A stretch of DNA of 13,511 bases, taken from contig SLGQ01000039.1 of assembly GCA_007136595.1 (NCBI GenBank), positions 1 to 13,511 on the forward strand. Direction: 5' to 3'. Below are positions 12,680-13,511 of the stretch, piece by piece (within the stretch, counting starts at the first letter, position 1; each line of letters begins with the position of its first letter). Under the pieces are notes generated by a model that was not told the origin of the DNA, ran no database searches, and worked only from the letters and a program-made list of their open reading frames with translations. A program made the translations under genes and the position numbers. Source of the stretch: Candidatus Sumerlaeota bacterium. GTDB taxonomy: Bacteria; UBP6; UBA1177.

Positions 12680-13511
12680 TCAACCTTTTACATTTTTATG
12701 AAAACTGAAAAGAAAGCCTATGAAAACATAAGTTACAAGATAGAGCATGAGTGCGAGTTCAGGTTGATATAGAGCCATGATCATTGCAAATCCGCAGCAG
12801 TATGCACGGAAGTTCACTTCAAGAGCGTGGTATGTGATCTCTCCGACCGGGTTTTTATAGTATATGAAGCCGTTCCATATTTGTAATATTGCTGTAATTA
12901 TGAAAAGGAATATGAACTGGTTGTTAAGAGATGTCGCTATGAAACCTGAGAAATAGATGATCACTGCAAGCAGAGTAGGTATGAATCCAAGTATGAGTGC
13001 AATTTTGCGGGCTTTTTCAGTTCCGTATTTTACAACAAGAGTATTTTTTCCTGCACATTTATCTCCTTCATGATCTTTGAAATAGGTATAAAATGTGAGG
13101 ATGCTGTTCATTACCAGCACAAGGAACATAACGGCTGCCCATTCGGTAGAAAAAAATTCGATTTTTACCGGTCCGCTTGCAATAAACCCGAATAAAGGAC
13201 CCATCGTTATCATGAGCCCGAACACTATATTCCCGATTATTCCATAGCCTTTTGCATATTCATAAGCTATGTTGAGAGCCGTCCCGAGGATAAAAGGTAT
13301 CAGAGCAAGTGGCTCAAGGAAGAGAATAATTATGAAAAATGTGGCAATGTTCAGAATTATTGAAAGGGTAAGGGCATATTTAGGATTCAGTTCTCCGGTC
13401 ACCATCGGTCTGCATGGAGCATTTACCCTGTCTTCTTCGATACCGAGATAGTCGTTGAATATCTGATTTATTCCCCACGATAAAAAGAGCAGAATAAGTA
13501 TTATGATTTTC
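12680..13511 (-). CDS. UbiA-family prenyltransferase, 5' end outside the window
   Basis: An integral-membrane prenyltransferase-family protein. Its reading frame stays open to the right edge, giving 276 visible residues with the N-terminus missing. A Met at 13405 falls inside the conserved motif and is not the start. The first Asp-rich motif is NDYLGIEED followed by RVNAPCRP (visible residues 19-35). The second is KDHEGDKCAGKNTL in the middle of the protein. About seven or eight hydrophobic helices can be seen. UbiA enzymes transfer polyprenyl groups from prenyl diphosphates to aromatic or lipid acceptors, using Mg2+ bound by the two Asp motifs. In the first motif the usual NDxxDxxxD reads NDxxGxxxD, so one Asp is Gly. 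The specific acceptor is unknown, and no quinone-pathway gene is in view. It is the first visible gene of the operon; further genes may lie upstream. Confidence 0.88.
   Translation of the reverse strand, partial: KIIILILLFLSWGINQIFNDYLGIEEDRVNAPCRPMVTGELNPKYALTLSIILNIATFFIIILFLEPLALIPFILGTALNIAYEYAKGYGIIGNIVFGLMITMGPLFGFIASGPVKIEFFSTEWAAVMFLVLVMNSILTFYTYFKDHEGDKCAGKNTLVVKYGTEKARKIALILGFIPTLLAVIIYFSGFIATSLNNQFIFLFIITAILQIWNGFIYYKNPVGEITYHALEVNFRAYCCGFAMIMALYQPELALMLYLVTYVFIGFLFSFHKNVKG

Noticed and set aside
13269..13405. Start of the UbiA gene at the Met at 13405
   Set aside because: The upstream in-frame sequence encodes the conserved NDxx...D and NAPCRP motif, so the gene extends past the window edge.
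4486..13511. Calling the operon a sphingolipid (ceramide) cluster outright
   Set aside because: Synthase, ACP, SDR and LCB5-type kinase fit, but no ceramide synthase or acyl-ACP synthetase is visible and five of the genes are unexplained by that pathway.
12680..13511. UbiA as part of a menaquinone/ubiquinone or ebo locus
   Set aside because: No men, ubi or other ebo-type genes (TatD-like hydrolase, dehydroquinate-synthase-like) are in the window.
1..13511. CRISPR arrays, tRNA or rRNA genes, insertion sequences
   Set aside because: No regularly spaced repeats, cloverleaf-like segments, terminal inverted repeats or transposase core were seen. Only the tail of an Rpn-type gene is at the left edge.

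Overview
The window is AT-rich bacterial DNA. Almost all of it is coded on the minus strand, in two compact polycistronic blocks that read right to left. The genes do not name a species. A complete yebC-ruvC-ruvA-ruvB set, many ATGA-type overlaps, and enzymes with a lipid-metabolism look (acyl carrier protein, ketosynthase, alpha-oxoamine synthase, lipid-kinase family protein, UbiA prenyltransferase) suggest a bacterium that is not a typical Firmicute, plausibly a Gram-negative or candidate-phylum lineage. This is inference; the window holds no rRNA or other taxonomic marker gene.

Left edge (1-289): the last 49 codons of a plus-strand gene that looks like the C-terminal tail of an Rpn/PD-(D/E)XK 'transposase-like' nuclease. 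A 138-base convergent gap follows, with no gene and no clear terminator.

Housekeeping block (290-4361, minus strand): yebC, ruvC, ruvA and ruvB, then a 410-residue helical protein of unknown function that is translationally coupled to ruvB. The three Ruv proteins form the Holliday-junction branch-migration and resolution machine. All three carry their catalytic or structural motifs. ruvC and the unknown gene both start with TTG. A putative promoter lies just upstream of yebC, in the only sizeable gap (4362-4485) between the two blocks.

Biosynthetic block (4486-13511, minus strand): nine tightly packed genes in the order UbiA-type prenyltransferase (5' end outside the window), old-yellow-enzyme flavin oxidoreductase with a terminal cysteine cluster, acyl carrier protein, PLP-dependent alpha-oxoamine synthase, diacylglycerol/sphingosine-kinase family protein, a ThiL/AIR-synthase-like protein, FabF-like ketosynthase, extended short-chain dehydrogenase, and radical SAM protein with extra C-terminal cysteines. 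Every junction is an overlap or a gap of at most 7 bases, so this is almost certainly one operon.

The operon reads as a dedicated lipid or lipid-like small-molecule pathway. The carrier protein and ketosynthase would build an acyl chain. The oxoamine synthase would join the acyl-ACP to an amino acid, giving an amino-ketone. The SDR and flavoenzyme would reduce it, the lipid-kinase homologue might phosphorylate it, and UbiA and radical SAM chemistry could decorate it. The synthase + ACP + SDR + LCB5-type kinase combination resembles bacterial sphingolipid synthesis. The ketosynthase, ThiL-like, OYE, UbiA and radical SAM members are not part of any sphingolipid locus I know, so the product is unknown. 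This block is the part of the window most worth following up.
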